Origin: Limnomonas spitsbergensis
Lineage: Eukaryota > Chlorophyta > Chlorophyceae > Chlamydomonadales
Length of the DNA: 64,000 nucleotides
Assembly: GCA_037349105.1 (NCBI GenBank)
Contig: JAYJMM010000106.1
Coordinates: 1,364,001-1,428,000 of the forward strand
Reading direction: 5' to 3'
Shown here: positions 34,701 through 47,300 of the stretch, piece by piece
Layout: every line of letters starts with the position of its first letter
Numbering within the stretch: position 1 is the first letter of the stretch
Notes under the pieces: generated by a model
The model's database searches: none
Told to the model about the DNA's origin: nothing
Seen by the model: only the letters and a program-made list of their open reading frames with translations
Program-made: the position numbers and the translations under genes

Positions 34701-37700
34701 CTATCCTCTAGCTAGCATGGATCCCTTTATCCTCTAGCTCGCATGGATCCCTTTATCCTCTAGCTAGCATGGATCCCTTTATCCTCTAGCTAGCATGGAT
34801 CCCTCTATCCTCTAGCTAGCTTGGATCCCTCTATCCTATAGCTAGCATGGATCCCTCTATCCTCTAGCTAGCATGGATCCCTCAATCCTCTAGCTTGCAT
34901 GGATCCCTTTACCCTCTAGCTAGCATGGATCCCTCTATCCTCTAGCTAGCATGGATCCCTCTATCCACTAGCTAGCATGGATCCCTTTATCCTCTAGCTA
35001 GCATGGATCCCTTTATCCTCTAGCTAGCATGGATCCCTTTATCCTCTAGCTAGCATGGATCCCTTTATCCTCTAGCTAGCATGGATCCCTTTATCCTCTA
35101 GCTAGCATGGATCCCTTTATCCTCTAGCTAGCATGGATCCCTTTATCCTCTAGCTAGCATGGATCCCTCTATCCTCTAGCTAGCATGGATCCCTCTATCC
35201 TCTAGCTAGCATGGATCCCTCTATCCTCTAGCTAGCATGGATCCCTCTATCCTCTAGCTAGCATGGATCCCTTTATCCTCTAGCTAGCATGGATCCCTCT
35301 ATCCTCTAGCTAGCATGGATCCCTTTATCCTCTAGCTAGCATGGATCCCTCTATCCTCTAGCTAGCATGGATCCCTCTATCCTCTAGCTAGCATGGATCC
35401 CTTTATCCTCTAGCTAGCATGGATCCCTTTATCCTCTAGCTAGCATGGATCCCTTTATCCTCTAGCTAGCATGGATCCCTTTATCCTCTAGCTAGCATGG
35501 ATCCCTCTATCCTCTAGCTAGCATGGATCCCTCTATCCTCTAGCTAGCATGGATCCCTCTATCCTCTAGCTAGCATGGATCCCTCTATCCTCTAGCTAGC
35601 ATGGATCCCTCTATCCTCTAGCTAGCATGGATCCCTCTATCCTCTAGCTCGCATGGATCCCTCTATCCTCTAGCTAGCATGGATCCCTCTATCCTCTAGC
35701 TAGCATGGATCCCTCTATCCTCTAGCTAGCATGGATCCCTCTATCCTCTAGCTAGCATGGATCCCTCTATCCTCTAGCTAGCATGGATCCCTTTATCCTC
35801 TAGCTAGCATGAATCCCTCTATCCTCTAGCTAGCATGGATCCCTCTATCCTCTAGCTAGCTTGGATCCCTCTATCCTCTAGCTAGCATGGATCCCTCTAT
35901 CCTCTAGCTAGCATGGATCCCTTTATCCTCTAGCTAGCATGGACCCCTCTATCCTCTAGCTAGCATGGATCCCTCTATCCTCTAGCTAGCATGGATCCCT
36001 TTATCCTCTAGCTAGCATGGATCCCTTTATCCTCTAGCTAGCATGGATCCCTTTATCCTCTAGCTAGCATGGATCCCTCTATCCTCTAGCTAGCATGGAT
36101 CCCTTTATCCTCTAGCTAGCATGGATCCCTCTATCCTCTAGCTAGCATGGATCCCTTTATCCTCTAGCTAGCATGGATCCCTCTATCCTCTAGCTCGCAT
36201 GGATCCCTCTATCCTCTAGCTAGCATGGATCCCTCTATCCTCTAGCTAGCATGGATCCCTTTATCCTCTAGCTGGCATGGATCCCTTTATCCTCTAGCTA
36301 GCATGGATCCCTCTATCCTCTAGCTAGCATGGATCCCTTTATCCTCTAGCTAGCATGGATCCCTCTATCCTCTAGCTAGCATGGATCCCTTTATCCTCTA
36401 GCTAGCTTGGATCCCTCTATCCTCTAGCTAGCATGGATCCCTCTATCCTCTAGCTAGCATGGATCCCTTTATCCTCTAGCTAGCATGGATCCCTCTATCC
36501 TCTAGCTCGCATGGATCCCTTTATCCTCTAGCTAGCTTGGATCCCTCTATCCTCTAGCTAGCATGGATCCCTCTATCCTCTAGCTAGCATGGATCTCTTT
36601 ATCCTCTAGCTAGCATGGATCCCTCTATCCTCTAGCTAGCATGGATCCCTTTATCCTCTAGCTAGCATGGATCCCTCTATCCTCTAGCTAGCATGGATCC
36701 CTCTATCCTCTAGCTAGCATGGATCCCTTTATCCTCTAGCTAGCATGGATCCCTTTATCCTCTAGCTAGCATGGATCCCTCTATCCTCTAGCTAGCATGG
36801 ATCCCTCTATCCTCTAGCTAGCATGGATCCCTTTATCCTCTAGCTAGCATGGATCCCTCTATCCTCTAGCTAGCATGGATCCCTTTATCCTCTAGCTAGC
36901 ATGGATCCCTCTATCCTCTAGCTCGCATGGATCCCTCTATCCTCTAGCTAGCATGGATCCCTCTATCCTCTAGCTAGCATGGATCCCTTTATCCTCTAGC
37001 TAGCATGGATCCCTTTATCCTCTAGCTAGCATGGATCCCTCTATCCTCTAGCTAGCATGGATCCCTTTATCCTCTAGCTAGCATGGATCCCTTTATCCTC
37101 TAGCTAGCATGGATCCCTTTATCCTCTAGCTAGCATGGATCCCTTATCCTCTAGCTAGCATGGATCCCTCTATCCTCTAGCTAGCATGGATCCCTTTATC
37201 CTCTAGCTAGCATGGATCCCTCTATCCTCTAGCTCGCATGGATCCCTTTATCCTCTAGCTAGCTTAGATCCCTCTATCCTCTAGCTAGCATGGATCCCTC
37301 TATCCTCTAGCTAGCATGGATCTCTTTATCCTCTAGCTAGCATGGATCCCTCTATCCTCTAGCTAGCATGGATCCCTTTATCCTCTAGCTAGCATGGATC
37401 CCTCTATCCTCTAGCTAGCATGGATCCCTCTATCCTCTAGCTAGCATGGATCCCTTTATCCTCTAGCTCGCATGGATCCCTTTATCCTCTAGCTAGCATA
37501 AATCCCTCTATCCTCTAGCTAGCATGGATCCCTCTATCCTCTAGCTAGCTTGGATCCCTCTATCCTATAGCTAGCATGGATCCCTCTATCCTCTAGCTAG
37601 CATGGATCCCTCAATCCTCTAGCTTGCATGGATCCCTTTACCCTCTAGCTAGCATGGATCCCTCTATCCTCTAGCTAGCATGGATCCCTCTATCCACTAG

Positions 37701-38166
37701 CTAGCATGGATCCCTTTATCCTCTAGCTAGCATGGATCCCTTTATCCTCTAGCTAGCATGGATCCCTTTATCCTCTAGCTAGCATGGATCCCTTTATCCT
37801 CTAGCTAGCATGGATCCCTTTATCCTCTAGCTAGCATGGATCCCTTTATCCTCTAGCTAGCATGGATCCCTTTATCCTCTAGCTCGCATGGATCCCTCTA
37901 TCCTCTAGCTAGCATGGATCCCTCTATCATCTAGCTAGCATGGATCTCTCTATCCTCTAGCTAGCATGGATCCCTCTATCCTCTAGCTAGCATGGATCCC
38001 TTTATCCTCTAGCTAGCATGGATCCCTCTATCCTCTAGCTAGCATGGATCCCTTTATCCTCTAGCTAGCATGGATCCCTCTATCCTCTAGCTAGCATGGA
38101 TCCCTCTATCCTCTAGCTAGCATGGATCCCTTTATCCTCTAGCTAGCATGGATCCCTTTATCCTCC
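31755..38166. repeat. 6.4-kb satellite, 26-bp unit, ~246 copies
   Basis: The unit is ATGGATCCCTCTATCCTCTA then GCTAGC. It holds the palindromes GGATCC and GCTAGC. Two main forms differ at CCCTCTATCC versus CCCTTTATCC. Rare variants (GCTAGCAAGG, GCATAAATCC, AGCTTGGATCC) recur together 650 bp apart (33071 and 33721), which is 25 units. Other variant strings recur about 2002 bp (77 units) and 2729 bp apart, the latter one base short of 105 units because of a 25-bp unit near 37141. No ORF over 60 codons exists. Confidence 0.98.
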
Positions 38167-38894
38167 CTCTACCTAGCTAGCCTGCACAGCTGCGATAAGT
38201 CTAGCAGGATCCCCCTATCTTCAGCTATTTAGTCAGCATAGCCCACAGCCGCGACAATCTAGTTTTTTCTTCGTATGAAGCCTTTGTAGTTAAAAGAGTG
38301 GTACCAGGGCAGTGAGGCATGGAAGTTTATAAGGGCTGTATCTGAACCGTTCATGTTCATCAGTTTAGCAGGCTATGTTCTAAGGATCCGCCAACCAACC
38401 AGCATGCACGGCCACTCAGGCCTTGCCATGCATGCAAGATGGCATGCAACCAAACACTGAAGAGCATTTGGATCCTGTATCCAAGAACAGGACATTACAT
38501 GCAAGCTCTTGAATTTACGTGCTGATGTTAGACTCATCTGCCCACCTTCATATTGTTCAGAACCTTCCGCTCCTCCTAGCTGATTTTACTGTAGTCCAGC
38601 AATATCGGGAATGTATGAGGTCCGGAGTCCGATTATCATCCTGGCTGCCACCTTCTTCAGCTGCTTTAGGGAGGGTCGCATTTGTTTTCGTATTCCTTCA
38701 CAATACAACGGGGCGTTTTGTCGGTGTGGAAGCTATCGAGCCTCGACTACAGGGTTTGCGGAAAACCGAAACCCACCACGCCTCTAAAGAACGCGCTGGA
38801 GGTCACAGAGAGGTGTCGTATACCTGTAGCCAAGCTGCGGCGTTTTCTGTCTTTCCTCCAGCCAGAGCATTGATCTCTATCACAATTTCTGGCA
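38167..38894. other. Satellite border and upstream region of bL36
   Basis: The array ends in a decayed unit (CTCCCTCTACCTAGCTAGCC) and a half unit at 38200-38220. An ORF at 38519-39001 overlaps the bL36 exon in another frame and has no recognisable product. The bL36 promoter or 5' UTR must lie here; no motif was named. Confidence 0.5.
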
Positions 38895-39173
38895 ATGCGG
38901 ATCAAAGGGAAAGTGAAGTTGATATGCTCCAGTTGTACCATGAACAAAATCCCGGTGCGTCACGAACAGCGCTGGCATCTTCGTCAAGTTACTCTCGCTA
39001 ATCTGCACGGCAAATTTACGGACTTCCACCTACGATGCCTTGTGGTGGCCCACGCGATGCCTAGAGGTGTTTCACTGACTCACGACACCCTGTTCCAGGT
39101 AACCCGAGACATGGGCTACATGGAGGTTCGATGCACTAAGGATCCCCGGCATAAGCAGAGGACGAAATGGTGA
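38895..39173 (+). CDS. MRPL36: Ribosomal protein bL36, nuclear-encoded, probably mitochondrial
   Basis: Two exons, 38895-38954 and 39099-39173, join to 44 residues. They read MRIKGKVKLICSSCTMNKIP then VTRDMGYMEVRCTKDPRHKQ plus RTKW. This is the bL36 zinc-ribbon pattern: CSSC, then C-x5-H, ending PRHKQR, in a basic peptide (family 37-41 aa). bL36 is one of the smallest proteins of the bacterial-type large ribosomal subunit. Plastid rpl36 is normally plastid-encoded, so the mitochondrial ribosome is the likelier target. The intron is 144 bp, a multiple of three without stops, so unspliced mRNA would give 92 residues. The gap between Cys pairs is five residues longer than usual. An in-frame TGA lies 24 bp upstream of the ATG, so no presequence is attached to this exon. 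Confidence 0.85.
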   Translation: MRIKGKVKLICSSCTMNKIPVRHEQRWHLRQVTLANLHGKFTDFHLRCLVVAHAMPRGVSLTHDTLFQVTRDMGYMEVRCTKDPRHKQRTKW

Positions 39174-39567
39174 GCACGGAAACAGCTTTTGAAGGCGGGC
39201 AATGAGACATGCAATCATGGATACGCCTGCTCAGACTACCGATGAAGGCATGGCAATGCCCAGAGCCAATTTTAGTTCGCACCAGACCACCTTAGCGGAC
39301 CCCCGGGCAACTACCATCAAGCTCTTTGGGATGGATGTGTGAATAGCTTCAGGCTGGTGGCCCTAGCAACAAAGCATGCTGCGCCAGGACCTCTCTGCTG
39401 ACAGCCTTAACGGTAGCTGAAGCACACGAACGCTTACACTGATGAAGCCTTGAGGCCGAGGAGATCGAGGGTTCAGCAGGGCCCAGCGGGTATGCACCTT
39501 TCTAAACTGATGAAGCCTTGATGCTTGCATGCCACACCTCACTCGCACCCCCTGCACGCTCCAACAG

Positions 39568-39687
39568 GCCCTCTGCCCAGAAGAAGTTTTCCACAAGTGC
39601 CATGCCAAGCAGCAGTCAGCTGCCGCAACTAGAAGGGATGAGTGCCGCACATCCCTGGGCCGCGGTGCATGGGAACATGACTTTCAG
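39568..39687 (+). CDS. Orphan candidate exon (40 codons)
   Basis: Bounded by CCAACAG and CTTTCAG|GTGGGG, phase 0 at both ends. It codes ALCPEEVFHKCHAKQQSAAA then TRRDECRTSLGRGAWEHDFQ. A decayed copy of its 3' edge and donor (GCGGTGCATG...ATGACATTCAGGTGGGGC) lies at 40003-40035, as beside proven exons in this window. No partner exons were found and no family is recognised, so it could also be chance. Confidence 0.35.
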
Positions 39688-39850
39688 GTGGGGCCCCCTC
39701 ACCCAGGGAAATCACAGCAGGTCGGCAGCCAACGCAAATGGTGTGTGAGTGGGTAATGAGGGGGTAATGTAGCCGATCAGCCCGTTAGGGGCACATCGGT
39801 GCTGGTTAAAATACAAATAAGGGTTGTTCGGCTGAAGTGCAGGGCCTAGA

Positions 39851-39995
39851 CAGTGTTTTCTTCATCGTGGCTCGGCTACAGTTCAGCTACCTCCTGGCCT
39901 CTGGTTGGAGGCCCCATGCACGGCCAGCCATGCTGCTAGGGCCTGGGCCTGAGGGTCTGTTTAGGACTGGCCCCAGTCCGGCCCATTCTCGCCTC
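39851..39995 (+). mobile_element. hAT-type MITE, family A (truncated)
   Basis: Begins CAGTGTTTTCTTCATCGTGG, then CTCGGCTACAGTTCAGCTAC. Internal GGCCAGCCATGCTGCTAGGG is a family word. The right end is missing or unrecognisable. Confidence 0.6.
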
Positions 39996-40075
39996 TTGCC
40001 CGCGGTGCATGAAAAAATGACATTCAGGTGGGGCATTCAAGCATGCCCCATGCGCCCTCTTGGCTCTATTTATTT

Positions 40076-40170
40076 CAGAGGCTTCGGCCCCGAGCTGCGT
40101 TGTTCCCTTAACCCGCACGCCCCTAGGGGGGCGTAGTTTTCTCTCTTTCTTTCTTTCTTTCTTTCTTTCA
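40076..40170 (+). mobile_element. Short TTTC-tailed element
   Basis: GAGGCTTCGGCCCCGAGCTG, then CACGCCCCTAGGGGGGCG, ends in a run of CTTT. Same family as 189-272 and 1021-1180; this is one of the best copies. Confidence 0.65.
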
Positions 40171-40468
40171 GATCGCTCCAGACTATCTTGGGGGGCCTGC
40201 CGGGCGCGACCACTACTGTCCCAAGCAGCAGGGCTTGCTGCACCTGTCCACTCTTGCCGTGCAACCATCTTCATGTCTTTGCATGCTAGTATGTAAGCCA
40301 GAATGTGCCTAAAACAAGTTTTTGACTGCAAGGTTCCGGTACTGATACTCCGAGCCCGCCGTATCGAAGCGGAGCGGACCGGATCAGAAGCGTATCCGGA
40401 TTGTGCTACCTTGTGCTGCACCTATCCACCTCTTGCCGTAGCTCATCGTGATGCAGCTGATTTGTAGC

Positions 40469-40775
40469 TAGTGTTCTCGGCTGCGGGGCCACAATCGGCA
40501 GGTCGCCCTGTGGTCGTCAGAGGCCCGATTGGGAGCAAACCTGGACCGGCCTACTGCCCAAGCAGCATGGCTTGCCGAATCTGGGTTGAGGGTTCAGGGC
40601 TAAGCTTCCGTAGTAGTACCAGGCATTTATAAGACCGCCAGAGGCCCGATTGGGACCAAACCTGGACCGACCTACGGCCGGCAGCCCAAGCAGCATGGAT
40701 TGCCACACCTGGGTCCTCTGCTGGGAAGCCGGGTTGTAGCTGATGTGTAGCTGAGGCACGAGAAAAGAAACACTG
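40469..40775 (-). mobile_element. hAT-type MITE, family A, TSD TTTGTAGC
   Basis: Ends TAGTGTTCTCGGC and AAAAGAAACACTG. The same eight bases TTTGTAGC lie outside both ends (40461-40468 and 40776-40783). It is 307 bp because the segment with CAGAGGCCCGATTGGGA is partly duplicated inside. It inserted into otherwise unassigned DNA. Confidence 0.9.
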
Positions 40776-43700
40776 TTTGTAGCGGAAGCTGCCTGGGAAA
40801 AAGTGGGCTGCCATGCGCCCCCTTGGTGGCCGATGGGCTGTGCAAAAACACTGAATTGACTTGGGGCTGACGGTCCAGCCGAATCCAATCCTTTGTTTTC
40901 ACTGTCTTCCTCAATCGATAAGGAACATGCGCTGTTTTCTTCTGACTGCAGCGCCTTGTTGGCTGCGAGAAGCAATGCGTGCCTCGGCGAGGCATATTGG
41001 CGGCATGCAGCCGCATCTGCACCCAGATAGCTCTGCAGAAGGCGGCCCGTTGGCCCGGCCCGGAACCTCTGCGGCTGACAAGTGAGGCTACTTAGCACTT
41101 TAGAGGCATCCAGGCGCAGACAAGATAGCCCAGTGGAATCCGACCCAGCCTCCAGCCCAGCATCCGGCCCAGCATCCGGCCCAGCATCCGGCCCAGCGCA
41201 GTACAGTAGTGTTGGAGGTCTGGGGGCACCTGCAGGTGTTGCAGTACGGTAGTGGTGGAGGTACCTCAGCCGCTGTCTAGTGAGGCTTCTGTGCAGTGTG
41301 CATTCTAGAGGCATCCAGTCGCAGACACAATAGCCCTGTGTATTCCGGCCCAGCATCCCGGCCCAGCACCTCTGCCTCTGTCATGTGAGGCAACTGTGCA
41401 ATCTAGAGGCAGCCAGTCGCAGGCGTGTCCCTATGGCTCAGAGGAATCCTGCCTAGCCGCCGGCCCAGCAATGTGGTGGCGAGGAATACCGGAGGCAATC
41501 AGTGGCAGCTGGTTCAAAATAGCCCAGCGGAACCTTTCCTAGGGTCACGGCTCAGCATCAAGGCCGAGAACCCAGCCCAGTGTCGTTTTGTCTGTTCCGT
41601 GAGGCCATTGTGAGTGAGGGTGCATATCGTCTTTTCTGCTTCGGGAGTTTGCCTGTGCTGATTGATCGGCAACGAGTCCACCTTCGGCAGGCTGCCTCGC
41701 CAGTGGGACATAATGTTGACCAGGCTACCGTGCAGCATGGCTGGCCGCGGATGGGGTCGGAGCCACGAGATAAGTTGTGGAGTTTGCGCCCGGATGCCCC
41801 CAGTGCCCTGCTGCTCTATCTGACTGGGATCCTGCGGAGGATCATCAGAGGCGTAGATCAGACCGGCTTTTGGCTGGCGCATCGGGATGGCAGGCAGACT
41901 GCGGGTCTACGGTGTTTTTGTTTGTTCCCAGTACTTGACTGGGCGGCCAAAGGATTACCTCCCATGACTTACGACCCTCTGAACCCCTCATGTCCTACAA
42001 CGCGTTTTAATGCGTCGATGAGGAGTCTTGCTGATTTAGACTCAACAGTGGATCACATGGCGTTTTTATGCGATGAGGGAGGCTCTTGCTTATTCAGCCA
42101 CAGCAGTGGATCACTAGGCCTTTTTATGGGTCAAGGGGGGGCCCTTGCTCATCAAGCTGTAAGAAAGCAAAGTAGGGTTTGATTGTTTCCGCGCCGGATC
42201 AGGTTAGAAGATGGAAGTCCAAAACTCAGGGTCGGACCATGGGGTGATAGGGGTTCGGTTTCCAATGACGGAATGGGGTGTTTTTGGGGTCCATGATGTT
42301 TACACCCTTGGGCTCTGCCTCCAAAAGGCCTGGCCGAGTGGGCGCCCAATTGTTGGGTGGGGGCGGGAGATGATGTGTTTTATGTGTGCATGTCCCCTTT
42401 TCTTTGCGCCCAAAGGACTGAAAGCTTGAGATCTGATGTCTTCCAGCCCTGCCACCGGGATGTGATTTTGGACACCACCGGTACCGGTTTTCGTGCAATG
42501 TTTGTGTACACTTGTAAAAGAGAGCATGACCTAGAGTTTCCGTATTATTGGCTTGTAAAAGAGAGAGCAGAGACGCTTGCTTATACCTCTGGGCTGTGTC
42601 CCAAGGGCTCAGTCGGGCGGTTATGCGGCCGAGCCTATGAGGGCACAACCCGGAGGTACTTCATCACTGTGAAGTTTGTTAAGCTTTTTACAGTCCAACA
42701 GAGCGTCACATTTGATGCATGGGACATGTGCCCGTACACCGGTACATGCACTACATACGCAAGGACTGCGAGCGAAAACCAGTGCCCCCCTGGGCTAGCA
42801 ACTAACACATAACCACCGGGCAGTAGCGTGGGAATGAACCCCATAGTGCAGAAGAGAAGCCTCTGGGCTGTGTCCCCAAAGGCTCAGTCGGGCGGTTCTG
42901 CGGCTGAGCCTTTGAGGGCACAGCTTCGAGGTACTTCGTCTCTTATAAGTTGCCGTTGGGCATGTTTAGAACGATGCATGCCCGCTGGGCCATGCTGAAT
43001 GCACCGCCGTGTGGGGCTGGTAGGAAATGACTAGGCTCAATTACATGTACCATGCCCAGCCATGACCATGGTGCAGCCATATGTGAGGGGGCAGAACATG
43101 GAGCCCGGTGATCTAGATATGGGGCGAGAAGATCGTGTGGCAGGTTCGATCCCTCAACCTTAGGGTATGGATGCCACCAGCGTTATAACGGTATGCATGG
43201 CCAAATATCCACATTCCCAACCCATTACCAATTCACCACACCCATGCCCATCCACGGAGAAGCTGATATCATATCATAACATATCACATTGCTGATATGA
43301 TGTGATATGTTGGCCCCCAAAGACCATATCGTGCTACCATGTTCAGGCGGCATGAGGGACCACGGGAGTCCCATACCCCCATGCATGCACATTCGTGCGC
43401 CACTGGGATGCAAGAACACTCTGGATGATGTCTACACTATACGACACTGTGGTGTGCATGTTGCAGGATAGCTCGCGAGGCATGAAGGGGTGTGGGCTAT
43501 CATTGGGAGCCCACCCATGTGCACATTTCCCTACTCAAATCATGATCAAGGGCCCCCCTCATCCCACAATTCATGCCCGCCATCGTGTCTTGTATGATGA
43601 GCTCAAACATGGCATGGCTAGAAGCCAACATGGGTGTCACCCTTGCCTCCTGGAACCACCTGATGCTGTCCACCCTGAACCCCATTGATGCATCCTTGGC

Positions 43701-44364
43701 ATTATGTGTTCTCCAACTCTTTTGATGGGATAAGTTATCACTTCATGTATGCCACCCTGATGTTGGTGATTTGGTGTACACAGCCCCTCGCTCGCACAGC
43801 CCCACGTATGTAAAATGACCTCTAGTGGCATGCAGCTGAGCATGTGGTGCTCTAGATAGCATCTCCCCCTCCTGCTCCTCACATATGGGAATGCCATATG
43901 CCCCCATCCCATGGGGGGGGGAGAATATTGCATTTGCCATGCTGTGGACAGCCACTCCCGTGAGAATTAGTGGTCTCAGCACGACCACATGGGTTTTCGG
44001 GTTTAGGGGTAAGGGTTAGGGGTTAACTCCGTGAGCGACGTCTAACAGCAAGATACCACATTCCTTGCGCACACTCTTCCAAGAGATTGCCTCCTCCCCC
44101 AAATCCATTAGATATGTCAAATATCTTCAGGCCTGCGTGTTAATAAACCCTCGAATTCCTGAATCGCAGAGTTTGTGCAATCCTGCTGTACACCCTCTTT
44201 TCCAAATCTAGATCCGATGTACTGCCAAAGCGCCGTCGGCAGATCACTTTATTGTATCGCTCACATCGACTGCATATAAGCTGCTTGGCAAACTGATTCG
44301 TTCAGGGGCCCACTTCCTGCGTTGCATCAAACGATCTCCCTGGCCGTACTCGTTCGCTAGGCTA
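40776..44364. other. Gene-poor stretch; unassigned ORFs
   Basis: A minus ORF (41356 to about 40790) and a plus ORF (41580-42182, 200 codons) are open but match nothing I recognise, and the plus one overlaps a ~60-bp degenerate repeat at 41999-42150. 41145-41205 has CCGGCCCAGCAT repeats. 42291-42354 is an ends-only hAT-related element. 42580-42650 and 42850-42935 are a duplicated pair (CCTCTGGGCTGTGTCCC...). 43996-44024 has GGGTTTAGGGGTAAGGGTTA. The TyrRS promoter should lie just before 44365. Confidence 0.4.
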
Positions 44365-47300
44365 ATGGCGGACAGTGTCGAAACTCAATTAGGTCAGCTA
44401 GCAGTGGCTGCGCCTGCAGAAGCCGTGGCAGCACCTGTCGAAGCCGTTGCTGCTCCTGCGGAAGAGAAGCCTCACCCCAGCGGGCTCACACTCGAGGAGC
44501 GCTTCCAGCTGTGTCGCAGCGTAGCTGATGAATGCGTCAGTGAAGATGAGCTGCGCAAACTCCTGAACAAGCCCATGCCGGTGGCTTACGACGGTTTCGA
44601 GCCCTCAGGTAAACGTTAATGCGTTCTGCACCATCAGTAGAAGAGCGTATGTTCTACCTGCCACAGCATGCACTACTGCCGGTAGGGCTGCATGGGTCCA
44701 ACGAGATAGGGGATGTACCGCATGCATCACCTGCCATTGCATGCATCACCTGCCACAGCATGCACCACTGCCGGTAGGGCTGCATGGGTCCCGCGGGATA
44801 CGGGATATACTGCCTGCGTCACCTGCCAGGGCTTCACCCGAAGCCGGCAGGCCCAGATGAGTCGAATGAGACTAGGGTTGTGCTGCCATGGGGCCCCTGC
44901 CATGCTGCATGTGCTGCTATGGGGGCCCTGCCCTGCCATGGGGGCCCTGCCATGGCATGCACCGCTGCCGCTAGGGCCACATCGGTTCAACTAGGACAGG
45001 GGATGCGCTGGTGGTGGAACCTGTACAACCGCATCAGTACAAAGGACAGAGAGGGGCTGCGGGTAGCTCCTCGATGACACGCACCTCTGCCGATTGGGCC
45101 ACATGGGTCTACTGAAAGGGGTGTGCTGCCTGCAGCACCGGCCATGACATGGACCAATACCAGCAGGACCACATGGGAATGGGGATCTGCTGCCGGCGGC
45201 GCTTGACCTGGCATGAATTTCTGCCGGCAGGGTGGCATAGGGAGCAACATGACGTGTTATGTTTATCGACCTAATGCTGCAGCCGAAAGGGTGGCTTCCT
45301 AAATCCTGGCCCCTGGCAGGGCATGTTATAATAAATATACAGGAACCCGTATAAATAAATTAACGACATGCCTTGAGGCGTGGAAAAGGAAGCCACCCGT
45401 TCGGCCGTTGCACTAGGTGAGTTACCATGGGCATGTAGTTCATCTACCACATGACTCGCACATCGCAGGCTCATGCATGGTTTCTTCTGGGTTTTGCATG
45501 GCACGTGTACATCGCTCAGGGCTTCTTGCCCAGCTCGCAACACCATTGCATTGCATGCAACACCATGCATGGGTTGTTCTGGATGTTGCAACACCGTGCC
45601 CCTGGTTGTTGCAGGGCGCATGAACAGATTCTAGCTACACCAGTTCATCATGCATGGCTTATTCTGGATGTTGCAACACTGTGCCCCTGGATGTTGCAGG
45701 GCGCATGCACATCGCTCAGGGAGTCATGAAGTGCATCAACGTCAACAGGCTCACCAAGGCGGGCTGCCACTTCAAATTCTGGATCGCTGACTGGTTTGCC
45801 CAGCTCAACAACAAAATGGGTGAGTATCTGAATACCTTGTTTAGTGTTGGAAAAATGGTTTGCCCCGCTTAACAAAAAATGGGTGCGTGACAGCATGCTT
45901 TGTTTAGAGAGCAAAGTTACTCTGAAAGCTTCCTATGTGTGCGATGCTGACTGAGGACACCTGGGCCAGGCCGAGGTAGCCTTGGCTCACTGGCTATTCT
46001 AAAACATGAATCGGCTGCAACATTGTCTACCTGCCTCTCATGTCCCAAACTTCATCACAAGTGAAGAGCTCCCCCCCCCTTCCGATAGATGACAGACATG
46101 CAGAGGACTACAGAGTTTTTTTTTTTACTGGGGGATGTGATTGACATGTTTAGGATGCTAGGGCCAGGGTCTCTTGTGTGTTAACCGGAGCTTAATGTAC
46201 CAAATTGTTTAGCCTGGGACTTGTGCGCCTTTTACCGGGGCTTGTGACGAACGTGTATGTCATTATAAAGCCAGGGGATTATGCATTGTGTGTGTCTGGT
46301 TTCCTTGTATGGGGAGGGTTGAGGGATTAGGGGTATGATGACTTCCTGTAGTAATTTAGTTGCTAAGTACCTGTAGGCTTGGTGGGGACAGAAGGCTGAA
46401 AGCATTGCACATGATGCCCAAGTAGGGCCTACGATGTAAAAGCTGCCTGCCCTGTTTTCCAGGTGGTGACTTGAAACCCTTAACTTTAAACCCCAATGCC
46501 TAAACCCTAAACATTGCACATGATGCCCAGGTAGGGCCTACGATGTAAAAGCTGCCTGCCCTGTTTTCCAGGTGGTGACTTGAAACCCTTAACTTTAAAC
46601 CCCAATGCCTAAACCCTAAACATTGCACATGATGCCCAGGTAGGGCCTACGATGTAAAAGCTACTTGCCCTATTTCTTTTTTCAGCCACACGTTTAACTT
46701 CGGCAGGCGGCCCGGTGGCCGCCAAAGGCCCAATTATGACCCAACCTGGACCGGCCAGCAATTGGTGACCAAGGCAGCAAGGCTGACCACGAATGGGGCC
46801 TCCGGCCAGCAGCCGGAGTGTAGCTGACATGTAGCTGAGTCACGTAAAAAGAAACACTGCTGCCTGCCCTGTTTTCCAGGCGGTGACTTGAAGAAGATCC
46901 AGACGGTCGGGAAGTACATGGTGGAGGTGTGGAAGGCCGTGGGCATGGACCTGAGTAAAGTGGAGTTCCTGTCTTCCTCGGAGGAGATCAATAAGCGGCC
47001 GGACGAGTACTGGACCCTCGTCATGGACATTGCGCGCAAGAACAAGCTGAACAGAATAATCAGGTGAGGCAGGAGTTGAATTGTCATCCCGTTTGAATTT
47101 GAGAAATTTTGAATACTGGTTATGTTGTTTATGAATTATTACGCACAAGAACAGCAACAGAATAATCTAGTGAGGGAGGGATTAAATGATCATTCCGTTT
47201 CGATTTGAACATAACGTGAAAAACGGAAAATTTTGTGTGAGTAGCTTGGGACTTAATGGCATGGAGACGCACATAGGGCGCAAGAACAGGCTCAATTGAA

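Noticed and set aside
31755..38166. Regular 26-bp repeats could suggest a CRISPR array
   Set aside because: Units abut with no unique spacers, the host is eukaryotic with split genes, and no cas genes are present. It is a satellite.
38519..39001. 160-codon plus ORF
   Set aside because: It overlaps bL36 exon 1 in another frame and no domain is seen; the bL36 reading is far better supported.
41580..42182. 200-codon plus ORF as a gene
   Set aside because: No recognised domain, overlaps degenerate repeats, and no splice partners. Left as unassigned.
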